From SAR202 cluster bacterium (lineage in GTDB: Bacteria > Chloroflexota > Dehalococcoidia > Lucifugimonadales > VGZR01): a stretch of DNA of 64,000 nucleotides. Location: contig VGZR01000003.1 in NCBI GenBank assembly GCA_016872515.1, forward strand, positions 1 to 64,000. The letters run 5' to 3'. Made by a program: the position numbers and the translations under genes. Each line of letters begins with the position of its first letter. Positions within the stretch are counted from its first letter, which is position 1. Of the stretch, positions 49,754-57,254 are shown piece after piece. Under the pieces are notes generated by a model, which did no database searches, was not told the origin of the DNA, and saw only the letters and a program-made list of their open reading frames with translations.

Positions 49754-51163
49754 CTAGCCGCCGGTGACGGTGACGGTGGCCTTCATGGGGTGGAACTGAC
49801 AGAAGTACTCGAACTGGCCCACCTGGGTGAACTTGAAGCTGTAGGACTGGCCCTCAAGGAGGGCGTCGCTCTCCCATACCCTGCCGACGGCGCTAGAGGT
49901 GTGGGGCGCGGAGTCTCTGTTGATCCAGGTGACCGTGGTGCCGACGGGAATCGTGAGATTCTCCAGGGTAAAGTTCTTGATCTCAGAGACACGGCCCGTG
50001 GCCTGCGAATCGGTGGTGGCTGTCGGCTTCGGCTCAGGCTCGCGGGTTGGCTCAGGAGTGGCGGTCGCCTCGGGGACGACGGTGGGTTCCGTTCGGGGAG
50101 TGGCTTCGGCCACCGGAGTGGGTGTGTTCTCCCGCTCCATGCGGGCCTTCTCATCGGCCGTGACCACCTTCACCACCGCCTGCATCGTTCTCGGGTGGAC
50201 GCGGCAGAAGTAAGGGTACTCGCCCGTTTCGGTGAAGGTGAAGGAGTAGCTGAGACCTGGGTTGAGGCTCAGGCTCTCGAAGAAGCGGGTCGGTTCCACA
50301 GGCGTGCCCGCCGAGGCGGTGTGGGGGATGGGGTCGGCGTTGGTCCAAGTGACCGTGGTGCCGACCTCGACGACGAGGTTGGGCAGTGTTGAACTCCTGA
50401 TCTCGGCGGCCACCTGGGGGCCTGCCATGGCCTTTTCTTTCTCCATCGCCATCGCGGTAGCTTCGGCCACTTTTTCTCGCTCCATCGCCATCTTCTCAGT
50501 TTCGGCGGTGGCTTCCATCGCCCGCTTTTCGGTCTCGGCCGTAGCTTGCGTCACTCGCTTCTCGGCCTCGACGGTAGCTTCCATTGTTCCCTTTTCGGTC
50601 TCCGCCGTGGCTTCCATCGCCATCTTTTCGGCCTCTGCGGTGGCAGCCGCTATGCGTTCGCCGGCCTCTCCGGTGTCCACACCCCCACTCAGGGTGACGG
50701 TCACGGTGCCTTGCATGGAGGTGTGGATCTTGCAGAAGTAGGGGAAGGTGCCTTCCCGGTCGAAGGTGAAGGAGAAGGAGCCGCCCTGGTTGATGACGCC
50801 GCTGTCGAACACGCCGGACTCGGCGCCCGGGGCACCCGCGGTGACGGTGTGCGGGACGTTGTCTTTGTTCGTCCACGTCACGGAAACACCGACGGCAACG
50901 GCCAGGTCCTGGTGCCTGAAGTTGGCGATGTCGGCGGAGATTTGGGCCGCCATCCGCGCCGGCTGCGTGGGGATCTGTGTCGGCTCGACGCGGGCGATGG
51001 GTACAGGGGTCTCAGTGGGTCGGGCCGCCTGCGGCATGGGTGTGTTGAATGAAATGGTGACCGATTCGCCACATGCGGCGGCGACGGCGATGGCCAGTAC
51101 TCCAAAAGGCAGCAGCCATCGGCGGCGGTGCCGTTTTTGGGATTGGTTACTCGGTGGGAGCAA
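49754..51163 (-). CDS. Lipoprotein with three cupredoxin (plastocyanin-like) domains and a hendecad repeat
   Basis: 469 residues. A basic N terminus and a hydrophobic segment end in AVAAAC (Cys31), a lipoprotein signal. Three cupredoxin domains follow at about 72-160, 250-335 and 390-469. Each has the type 1 copper ligands: His105/Cys144/His147/Met150, His281/Cys320/His323/Met327 and His421/Cys455/His458/Met460. Domains 1 and 2 are joined by a charged linker of five 11-residue repeats (175-229); domains 2 and 3 by a Pro/Thr/Glu-rich linker. It probably moves electrons outside the membrane. The start is TTG 51163; no better one is seen. Confidence 0.88.
   Translation of the reverse strand: MLPPSNQSQKRHRRRWLLPFGVLAIAVAAACGESVTISFNTPMPQAARPTETPVPIARVEPTQIPTQPARMAAQISADIANFRHQDLAVAVGVSVTWTNKDNVPHTVTAGAPGAESGVFDSGVINQGGSFSFTFDREGTFPYFCKIHTSMQGTVTVTLSGGVDTGEAGERIAAATAEAEKMAMEATAETEKGTMEATVEAEKRVTQATAETEKRAMEATAETEKMAMEREKVAEATAMAMEKEKAMAGPQVAAEIRSSTLPNLVVEVGTTVTWTNADPIPHTASAGTPVEPTRFFESLSLNPGLSYSFTFTETGEYPYFCRVHPRTMQAVVKVVTADEKARMERENTPTPVAEATPRTEPTVVPEATATPEPTREPEPKPTATTDSQATGRVSEIKNFTLENLTIPVGTTVTWINRDSAPHTSSAVGRVWESDALLEGQSYSFKFTQVGQFEYFCQFHPMKATVTVTGG
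50477..50641 (-). repeat. Five tandem 33-bp units coding an 11-residue repeat
   Basis: The linker between cupredoxin domains 1 and 2 consists of five units of the form T-A-E-T-E-K-x-x-M-E-A (residues 175-229), a 33-base period visible in the DNA. Eleven-residue periods fit a right-handed or long straight helical coiled coil. Confidence 0.8.
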
Positions 51164-51222
51164 TCTGGACCTACCTCAGGCCGCCGAAGGGGGACTAATC
51201 GTGTCCTACCAAAGGGCTATTC

Positions 51223-52197
51223 TTATTGCCGAGGCGTAGGGTTGTCTGAACCCTGGGCGGCCAGTTTTCTTTTTACTTCCGTCCGCTCCCGCACCACGGA
51301 CGCCAGGATGGCGATGCCCAGGATAGATACCACCACCAAAAGGGAGATGTGGACGGGAATCTTCTCGATGTTCGGTATCCCCGAAAGGATCATCTTCGCA
51401 CCGACGAAGAGGAGGATGGCTGAAAGGCCGAGTTTCAGATAGCGGAAATAACCCAGCAAGCCCACCAGCACGAAGAAGATGGCGCGGAGCCCCAAGATGG
51501 CGAAGCCGTTCGAGGTATAGACGATGAATGGGTCCTGGGAGATGGAGAGCACGGCGGGGATGGAGTCGAGCGCAAAGATTAGGTCGGTGGTTTCCACGAC
51601 GAGCAATACAACGAAGAGCACCGTGGCCATCAGCTTGCCGTTCTGACGGACAAAGAGCTTCGCGCCGTGGTACTCCGTCGTCGTCGGGAAGACCTTCTTG
51701 AACAGCCGCACCACCAGGTTTCGCTCTGGGTGCACTCCGCCTTCTTTGGAGGTCGCTAGTTTGTAGCTGGTCAAGACGAGGAAAGCGCCGAATACGAAGA
51801 CCATCCAGTGGAGCGCCTCCAGGAGGGCGACCCCAGCGACAATCATGGCGCCACGCATCACCATGGCGCCGAGGATGCCCCAAAAGAGCACCCGGTGCTG
51901 GTGCTCTGAGGGCACTTTGAAGTAGGTGAAGATGACCGCGAAGACGAAGAGGTTGTCAACGCTGAGCGACTCTTCGATGAGGTATGCGGTCAGGAACTCA
52001 TTGCCCTCTTTAGTGCCGATCCAGATATACACTGCCGCAGCGAAGCCAAGGGCGAGCGCAACCCACAAGAAGGTCCATGCTAGGGCTTCCTTGAAGTGGA
52101 TAGCGTGGGCCCGCCGGTGGAAGACGCCCAGGTCCACCGCCAGCACCGTTACGATGATGACGCCGAAGACGATCCACAGAACTGTACGTGCATCCAC
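51223..52197 (-). CDS. TerC/Alx family membrane protein (probable Mn2+ exporter)
   Basis: 324 residues with about nine helices. DLGVFHRRAHAIHFKEALAW, EESLSVDNLFVFAVIF and VVETTDLIFALDSIPAVLSI (20 residues) are the acidic-motif signatures of TerC/Alx, a family linked to manganese export. The frame is open up to 52230, but those codons lie in the U-tract of a terminator; GTG 52197 has GAGG nine bases upstream and is the start. A yybP-ykoY riboswitch precedes it. Confidence 0.94.
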   Translation of the reverse strand: MDARTVLWIVFGVIIVTVLAVDLGVFHRRAHAIHFKEALAWTFLWVALALGFAAAVYIWIGTKEGNEFLTAYLIEESLSVDNLFVFAVIFTYFKVPSEHQHRVLFWGILGAMVMRGAMIVAGVALLEALHWMVFVFGAFLVLTSYKLATSKEGGVHPERNLVVRLFKKVFPTTTEYHGAKLFVRQNGKLMATVLFVVLLVVETTDLIFALDSIPAVLSISQDPFIVYTSNGFAILGLRAIFFVLVGLLGYFRYLKLGLSAILLFVGAKMILSGIPNIEKIPVHISLLVVVSILGIAILASVVRERTEVKRKLAAQGSDNPTPRQ

Positions 52198-52228
52198 CGC
52201 TTCAAACCTCGCTGGCGGTTCGGGCAAC

Positions 52229-52261
52229 AAAAAAAACCTTCAACCGTTTGTGGTCAAAGGT
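52229..52261 (-). terminator. Riboswitch expression-platform terminator
   Basis: ACCTTTGACC and GGTTGAAGGT form a 10-bp stem (two G-U pairs) with loop ACAAAC, followed by a run of eight T on the minus strand. Its 5' arm includes CCTTTG, which also forms the closing stem of the aptamer, so the two structures exclude each other. Confidence 0.85.
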
Positions 52262-52367
52262 CTCAGACGTCCCGACCTTAGGGCGGGATGGCTGGTCCGG
52301 GCCCACCGCAGACGGGCCGTGCTGACGAACCAAGCCGGGAGTGTGGTCCCCGCTTACTCCCCTTTGC
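52255..52367 (-). promoter_or_regulatory. yybP-ykoY manganese riboswitch aptamer
   Basis: On the minus strand the conserved parts appear in order: GCAAAGGGGAGTA at the 5' end, CGTCAGCACG (52318-52327), a variable hairpin and TGAGACCTTTG at the 3' end. CAAAGG (52361-52366) pairs exactly with CCTTTG (52255-52260) as stem P1. Known members bind Mn2+ and often control TerC/Alx proteins. Mn2+ binding would stabilise P1, prevent the overlapping terminator and switch terC on. Confidence 0.88.
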
Positions 52368-52376
52368 TCGCCCAAT

Positions 52377-52405
52377 AGGTTATCCCAGGGTGCCGTGCCA
52401 GTCAA
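52377..52405 (-). promoter_or_regulatory. Promoter of the terC riboswitch transcript
   Basis: TTGACT (52400-52405) and a weak -10 TAACCT (52377-52382) have a 17-base spacer. The predicted start near 52370 falls just before the aptamer. Confidence 0.5.
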
Positions 52406-52451
52406 TTCAATGCCATTGGGCTTTGGGGCGAACATCTGCTGAGCGAGGGGC

Positions 52452-53594
52452 CTAGAACCCCCGGCGGATCTGAACGTTATACTCCTGGGTCCGGCCGCCA
52501 ACCGTCACTTTGGCCTGCCGCGTCTCGGTCGAATGGGGCGCCCCCGGTGTCAGGTGCTCGAACAAGGGCTTGCCCTGCTCGTCCGTCACCTCGTAGTCTT
52601 CGCCGTCCACGACGATGCTGATGCTCCCTGCCGAGGCGGCCGCAGCCTCGCGGTCGAGCGAGCGCAGTAGCGACTCCTCTTCTCTCAGGACTGCGTGAGC
52701 GTCTTCGATAGAGACCTTTTTGAACGCGACGGTGTCGCCTGGCGCCGCTTGCGCTACCCTGCCGACATCAGAGCTAATCACCGTAGCAATCTTGGTATAG
52801 CCACCGGTGGAGCCACGGTCAGCCAGGAGAATGATAGGCAGCCCATCGCCAGGAATCTGGATGGCGCCGAGAGGGGAGCCGTCGGAGATGATGTCCGGGC
52901 CCCGTTTGTGCTTCAAGACGGGGCCTTCCAGCCGGTATCCGACTCTGTCCGACGTCGCCGACACGGAGTATTTGGCATCGAAAAGGGTGGCAATGGCCTC
53001 GCCGGTGAAGGCGCTGTCCTGGGGGCCTAGGATGACACGGAGATCGTGGTGGTGTCCGTAGTGGACCGGCTCAAGGTCTTCAGGCAGCCTGCGTTCTCGC
53101 AGCTCGCGGCCAGGCTCCAGCGGCAGCACGGAGAGCCGGTCGCCCGCCTTGAGGGCACGGCCCTGAAAACCGCCGATCCCACTCTTGAGGTAAGTCGAGC
53201 GGCTGCCCATGAGGATGGGCACTTCTATCCCACCCGCCAGGGCGAGATAAGCGCGGAAGCCGTCCTGCACACCTTCGGACGCGAGCACACTGTCTTTCTG
53301 GACCCTGATGGAGCACCAGCGTGGGAGCTGCTCACCATCGAGCGTGAAACCCAGGTCTCCTCCCGTTACGGCGATGAGTGTCTCCCTGAGGAAACGCAGT
53401 CTTGGCCCCGCAGCGGTCATCTCTAGACATGCGGAGTTCTGGTCATTGCCAGCCAAGATGTTGGCGGCGCGCAGCGAGAAGACGTCCATCGCGCCGGAGA
53501 CCGATACGCCGAACCGCTGGTACCCGTACCGGCCGCGGTCTTGGACCGTGGTCAAAAGGCCGGGTTCGAGGACTTCAAAGACCTCTTCGTTCAC
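52452..53594 (-). CDS. pxpC: 5-oxoprolinase subunit C / biotin-dependent carboxyltransferase-like (PxpC, KipA family)
   Basis: 380 residues. GLLTTVQDRGRYGYQRFGVS at the start, GAMDVFSLRAAN, RVILGPQDSAF, SDRVGYRLEG and ADRGSTGGYTKIATVI define the family. With PxpA and PxpB it cleaves 5-oxoproline to glutamate using ATP. The last 60 residues (from about 320) form an extra small domain after the usual end. The start is ATG-coupled to the pxpB stop. Confidence 0.92.
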   Translation of the reverse strand: MNEEVFEVLEPGLLTTVQDRGRYGYQRFGVSVSGAMDVFSLRAANILAGNDQNSACLEMTAAGPRLRFLRETLIAVTGGDLGFTLDGEQLPRWCSIRVQKDSVLASEGVQDGFRAYLALAGGIEVPILMGSRSTYLKSGIGGFQGRALKAGDRLSVLPLEPGRELRERRLPEDLEPVHYGHHHDLRVILGPQDSAFTGEAIATLFDAKYSVSATSDRVGYRLEGPVLKHKRGPDIISDGSPLGAIQIPGDGLPIILLADRGSTGGYTKIATVISSDVGRVAQAAPGDTVAFKKVSIEDAHAVLREEESLLRSLDREAAAASAGSISIVVDGEDYEVTDEQGKPLFEHLTPGAPHSTETRQAKVTVGGRTQEYNVQIRRGF

Positions 53595-54322
53595 TCCGCC
53601 ACCTCGGTGACAACCGTGTATTCGCCCTTCTGAATCTTCTGGGCCAACTCCAGGTACTCCTGCTCCGAGACCAGCGGGACAAACCTGATGTAGTCACCTG
53701 CACGAACAAGTGCTGGTGGATTGCGGCTAGGATCGAATAGTTGGAGGGGCGTCCGACCGATGAGCCGCCAGCCGCCTGGACTGGCTACGGGGTATACGCC
53801 GGTCTGCGCCTCAGCGATGCCGACCGAGCCGGCCGGAATCCTGACCCGGGGTGTCTGCAGCCGTGGGGTGACCAGCTTCTTCGAGAGGCCCCCCAAGTAT
53901 GGGAAACCTGGGGCGAAGCCCATCATGTACACCAGATAATCGGTGCCGGAGTGGAGTTTGACCACTTCATCGGGTGTCAACTCATTGTGCTTGGCGACGA
54001 ACTCCAGGTCGGGCCCGTATTCGCCACCATACAACATTGGGATGAGGACGACTTTTGGGCTTTCGACCTTGATGTGGTCCAGGCCACGCGCCACCTCCTC
54101 GACGGTGGCTGTCAAGTGTTCGTAGGAAATCTTGAGCGGCTCATACTGCACCAGAAGTGAGCGGTAGGTTGGCACCATGTCCACCAGGCCTGGCACCTTG
54201 CGGTTCTCGATGGCGAGCATCAGGTTGCGCACCAAGGCGTTTATCTCCGGTTTGATGGCGTCGCCCAACTCGACGACCACCGCTCTGTCGCCCGCGGGGA
54301 GAAAAGTAGGCTTCTCAGCCAT
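53591..54322 (-). CDS. pxpB: 5-oxoprolinase subunit B (PxpB, KipI family)
   Basis: 243 residues. PAGDRAVVVELGD near the start, DMVPTYRSLLVQYEP, YLVYMMGFAPGFPYLGGL and PAGSVGIAEAQTGVYP match PxpB. It is the partner of PxpC in the ATP-dependent 5-oxoprolinase complex. Only four bases overlap pxpC, and it starts 38 bases after pxpA. Confidence 0.94.
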   Translation of the reverse strand: MAEKPTFLPAGDRAVVVELGDAIKPEINALVRNLMLAIENRKVPGLVDMVPTYRSLLVQYEPLKISYEHLTATVEEVARGLDHIKVESPKVVLIPMLYGGEYGPDLEFVAKHNELTPDEVVKLHSGTDYLVYMMGFAPGFPYLGGLSKKLVTPRLQTPRVRIPAGSVGIAEAQTGVYPVASPGGWRLIGRTPLQLFDPSRNPPALVRAGDYIRFVPLVSEQEYLELAQKIQKGEYTVVTEVAE

Positions 54323-54360
54323 CTAACGCTGACTCCAGGAAAGGGGAAAAGGGAGATGCC

Positions 54361-55125
54361 TCACACCAACTGCCCTAGTGGGACGATTTTGACGCCTGCA
54401 GCCTCGAGTTCCTGGCGGACGCGTTTGGCCATCTCCACGGCGCCGGGGGTGTCGCCGTGGAGGCAGATGCTCTCGGCGTGAACTTCGATCTCGGCACCAT
54501 TGATGGCCTTCGCCACGCCCTTGGTGACCATGCGCAGGCTGCGCTCGGCGACCTCGTCGGCATCGTGGATGACTGAGCCAGGTTTTGAGCGGGAAACCAA
54601 AGTGCCGTCGGGGTTCAATGCACGGTCGGCGAATATCTCGCGGGCGACTCGCAGGCCCATGTCTTCGGCGATCTTGATCCATTTCGAACCCGCCAGAGCC
54701 AGCAGCACCAGGTCGGGCTGAACCTCCAAGACAGCCTCGCAGATGGCACGGGCCAGAGCCTCATCGTTCACCGCCTGGTTGTACATGGCACCGTGTGGCT
54801 TCACGTGTTGAAGCTTCTTGCCCTTCGTGAAGGCCTGGAGCGCTCCAATCTGATAAACGACGTCACACTTGACCTCTTCGGGGGATAGGGACATGTTCCG
54901 GCGTCCGAAGCCCACCAGGTCGGGATAGCTGGGGTGCGCACCCACAGCTACGCCCTGTTCTTCGGCAATGCGCACGGTCTTCTGCATCCAGACGGGGTCG
55001 CCCGCATGGAATCCACAGGCGATGTTGGCTGACGAGATGTGCTTGATGACGTCCTCGTCGTAGCCCATCTTGTACATCCCGAAGCTTTCGCCCATGTCGC
55101 AATTGAAATCGATCTTGTTGGCCAT
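54361..55125 (-). CDS. pxpA: 5-oxoprolinase subunit A (PxpA, LamB/YcsF family)
   Basis: 254 residues. IDFNCDMGESFGMYK, SSANIACGFHAGDP, GAHPSYPDLVGFGRR, VKPHGAMYNQ and ESICLHGDTPGAVEMAKRVR (20 residues) are the full family signature. It is the first gene of the pxpA-B-C operon, with a TATAAT promoter and an inverted repeat in its leader. Confidence 0.96.
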   Translation of the reverse strand: MANKIDFNCDMGESFGMYKMGYDEDVIKHISSANIACGFHAGDPVWMQKTVRIAEEQGVAVGAHPSYPDLVGFGRRNMSLSPEEVKCDVVYQIGALQAFTKGKKLQHVKPHGAMYNQAVNDEALARAICEAVLEVQPDLVLLALAGSKWIKIAEDMGLRVAREIFADRALNPDGTLVSRSKPGSVIHDADEVAERSLRMVTKGVAKAINGAEIEVHAESICLHGDTPGAVEMAKRVRQELEAAGVKIVPLGQLV

Positions 55126-55151
55126 GCTGTACCTCGCAGAGAGCCGGGCAT

Positions 55152-55168
55152 CGAACTAAGCCAGTTCG
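55152..55168 (-). promoter_or_regulatory. Inverted repeat in the pxpA leader
   Basis: CGAACT and AGTTCG form perfect 6-bp arms with a five-base spacer, just downstream of the predicted transcription start. It could be an operator for a regulator of the oxoprolinase operon. Confidence 0.35.
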
Positions 55169-55181
55169 TACCAGAGAGTCC

Positions 55182-55211
55182 ATTATAAGAGGAGGCCATT
55201 CTGGGTGCCAC
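55182..55211 (-). promoter_or_regulatory. Promoter of the pxpABC operon
   Basis: A perfect TATAAT (55182-55187) with GTGGCA (55206-55211) 18 bases upstream on the minus strand. The predicted start near 55175 leaves a 50-base leader. Confidence 0.5.
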
Positions 55212-55227
55212 CTTATGCACCTTGTAG

Positions 55228-55233
55228 TACAAT
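55228..55233 (+). promoter_or_regulatory. -10 box of the oad operon
   Basis: TACAAT on the plus strand, 42 bases upstream of the presumed oadG start. It lies downstream of the in-frame ATG at 55215, which therefore cannot be in the message from this promoter. No good -35 is seen. Confidence 0.35.
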
Positions 55234-55274
55234 CAGCGGCGTCGCCCGCATATGCCTGCCGGGAGGGTTGTGTC

Positions 55275-55565
55275 ATAGACCAGGCCACCATAGAACGAGC
55301 GCTCATCCTGACCGCCATCGGCGCGGGGACCGCCCTCGCGGTCTTGATTTTTCTCACGATTTTCGTCCAGGCGTCGGGGCTGCTCATCAACCTCCCGCAC
55401 GCCTGGTCGGCCCGCCGGCGCGCCGGACGGGTCCCTGTAGCTGAGGCCGAGACACGCGAGCAGGCGGAGAGGGCCTTGGCCGCAGTCGTAGCCGTTGGCG
55501 CGCTGCTGGCCGAACCGCGCCGTGCCAGCCGGTCAGGCGTTCAGGCCGGCAACGCCCCTCCATAG
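55275..55565 (+). CDS. OadG-like gamma subunit of a Na+-translocating decarboxylase
   Basis: 96 residues: a short N terminus (DQATIERA), one membrane helix (LILTAIGAGTALAVLIFLTI) and a charged, Ala-rich C terminus with helical AEAETREQAERAL. This is the OadG layout, and an OadB gene follows 43 bases later. The only in-frame ATG (55215) lies upstream of the -10 box. A GGAGG sits eight bases before an ATA codon at 55275, where the protein should start, so an ATA start or a base error is likely. Confidence 0.7.
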   Translation: MDQATIERALILTAIGAGTALAVLIFLTIFVQASGLLINLPHAWSARRRAGRVPVAEAETREQAERALAAVVAVGALLAEPRRASRSGVQAGNAPP

Positions 55566-55608
55566 GGCCGAACTGTGACCCACACTCTTCCGAGAGCAGG
55601 ACAGCGAC

Positions 55609-56766
55609 TTGTCTGACCTCCGCGATTTCCTCAGCGCCTCTAGCATCACGAACATAGACTGGCGCAACGGCGTCATGCTGTGCGTCGGACTTGTCTTCGT
55701 CTATGCCGCGATCCGGCGTGGATGGGAGCCCTACCAGCTCCTACCCATCGGTATCGGCATCCTCATCGCAAACATGAACCTCATCGGTCTCAGCAATGCC
55801 GACGTCTCCGCCACGGAACAGCAGTCGGGCATCATCGGCTTCCTGTACAACTTTGGACCGAACCTAGCCAATGTTCTTCCGCCCCTCATCTTTCTTGGCC
55901 TTGGCGCCATGACCGATTTCGGCCCGCTCATCGCCAATCCCAAGCTGCTGCTCCTAGGCGTAGCTGCTGCAGCGGGTACGTTCCTGGCTTTCTGGGGGGC
56001 CCTGATTGTCAACCTCATCAACGGGTCGGAGGTCTTCAACCTACACCAAGCGGCCTCCATCGGACTTGTCGGCTCTGCGGATGGCCCGACGACCATCTTC
56101 ACCGCCGCCAAGTTGTCGCCGGAGATTCTCGGCATCACCGCCGTGGTGGCGTACATGTTCGTGGCGGCCGCGCCGGTCATCCAGCCGCCCATCATGAGGC
56201 TACTGACCACCAGGAAAGAGCGCGCGATGGTGATGGAGGCGCCGCGAGAGGTGTCCAAGACAGAGAAGCTGCTTTTCCCTGCACTGGCCATGGTGCTCAT
56301 CGTGCTATTCGTGCCGCAAGCCGCCGCTCTGGTGGCGATGTTCATGATGGGGAACCTGTTCAGGGAGAGTGGCGTCGTGCCCCGCATCACCCAGGCCGCC
56401 ACCAACGAGCTTTTCAACATCGCCACCATCTTCCTCATGCTGGCCGTAGGTACACGCCTCTCCGCGGAAGCGGTCTTCTCCTGGCACACCCTCATCATCT
56501 TCGCGCTTGGCCTGCTCGCTTTCGTTTTCGCCACGGCTGGCGGAGTGATATGCGCCAAAGTGATGAACCTGATATCCAGGGAGAAGATCAACCCGCTGGT
56601 GGGGGCGGCGGGCATCTCGGCGGCGCCGAACGCAGCCAGGGTTGTTCAGAAAGTCGGGCAAGAGGCCAATCCGAACAACTTCCTGTTGGCCCACGCCACC
56701 GGGCCTAACGTGGCCGGCATCGTAGGCTCCGTGGTCGTCGCGGGTGTGTTCATAGCGGGATTGTGA
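55609..56766 (+). CDS. Na+-translocating decarboxylase subunit beta
   Basis: 385 residues from TTG 55609, with about ten helices. LPIGIGILIANMNLIGL, PPLIFLGLGAMTDFGPLIAN (20 residues), ASIGLVGSADGPTTIFTA and SAAPNAARVVQKVGQEANP are the OadB signatures, including the Asp of GSADGPT proposed for Na+ coupling. It decarboxylates a carboxybiotin and pumps Na+. A carboxyltransferase alpha subunit is not encoded next to it. Confidence 0.94.
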   Translation: MSDLRDFLSASSITNIDWRNGVMLCVGLVFVYAAIRRGWEPYQLLPIGIGILIANMNLIGLSNADVSATEQQSGIIGFLYNFGPNLANVLPPLIFLGLGAMTDFGPLIANPKLLLLGVAAAAGTFLAFWGALIVNLINGSEVFNLHQAASIGLVGSADGPTTIFTAAKLSPEILGITAVVAYMFVAAAPVIQPPIMRLLTTRKERAMVMEAPREVSKTEKLLFPALAMVLIVLFVPQAAALVAMFMMGNLFRESGVVPRITQAATNELFNIATIFLMLAVGTRLSAEAVFSWHTLIIFALGLLAFVFATAGGVICAKVMNLISREKINPLVGAAGISAAPNAARVVQKVGQEANPNNFLLAHATGPNVAGIVGSVVVAGVFIAGL

Positions 56767-56767
56767 A

Positions 56768-57232
56768 ATGCCGACAACGCTGAAGGTCAAGATAGGCGTT
56801 CGCTGGTACACCGTGCAGGTCGGCGACCTGGATGCACCTGTCGTTGAGGTGTTGGTGGATGGCCATCCTGTCCAGGTTGAAGTAGAACGCCTTGCCGCCA
56901 TAGAGCGCGAGGCCATTTATCCCCAGGTGCAGGCAGTGCGAGTCGCGGGGCCGAAGCCCAAGGCGGCGAGGCCGTCGCGGCCCGAGGTAGACCGTTCCAT
57001 GGGGTCAGGCCCGCGGCCCGTCAAGACCTTTCGCTCGCCGATGCCGGGCGTCATCATCTCGGTGGCGGTGAAGGCAGGGGACCAGGTGGTGCCAGGCGAC
57101 GCCGTCTGTGTGCTGGAAGCGATGAAGATGCAGCAGACGCTGAGGGCCGAGTGGGCCGGCGTCGTCAAGGCGTTGCACGTTCAGGCAGGCAAGCAGATCC
57201 AGGGCGGCGACCCAATCTTGGAGCTCGAGTAA
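56768..57232 (+). CDS. Biotin carboxyl carrier protein (biotin/lipoyl attachment)
   Basis: 154 residues. The C-terminal biotinyl domain has SPMPGVIISVAVKAGDQV and the biotin site EAMKMQQ (Lys120). The N-terminal 55 residues form a beta-rich region as in oxaloacetate or methylmalonyl-CoA decarboxylase carriers, and a Pro/Ala/Lys linker joins the two. It starts one base after oadB and delivers carboxybiotin to it. Confidence 0.93.
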   Translation: MPTTLKVKIGVRWYTVQVGDLDAPVVEVLVDGHPVQVEVERLAAIEREAIYPQVQAVRVAGPKPKAARPSRPEVDRSMGSGPRPVKTFRSPMPGVIISVAVKAGDQVVPGDAVCVLEAMKMQQTLRAEWAGVVKALHVQAGKQIQGGDPILELE

Positions 57233-57254
57233 ACTCTGAGAAGGAGGGAGCGCC

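Noticed and set aside
50477-50641. CRISPR or minisatellite
   Set aside because: The five 33-base units are imperfect, have no spacers and keep the reading frame of the cupredoxin lipoprotein; they encode a protein repeat.
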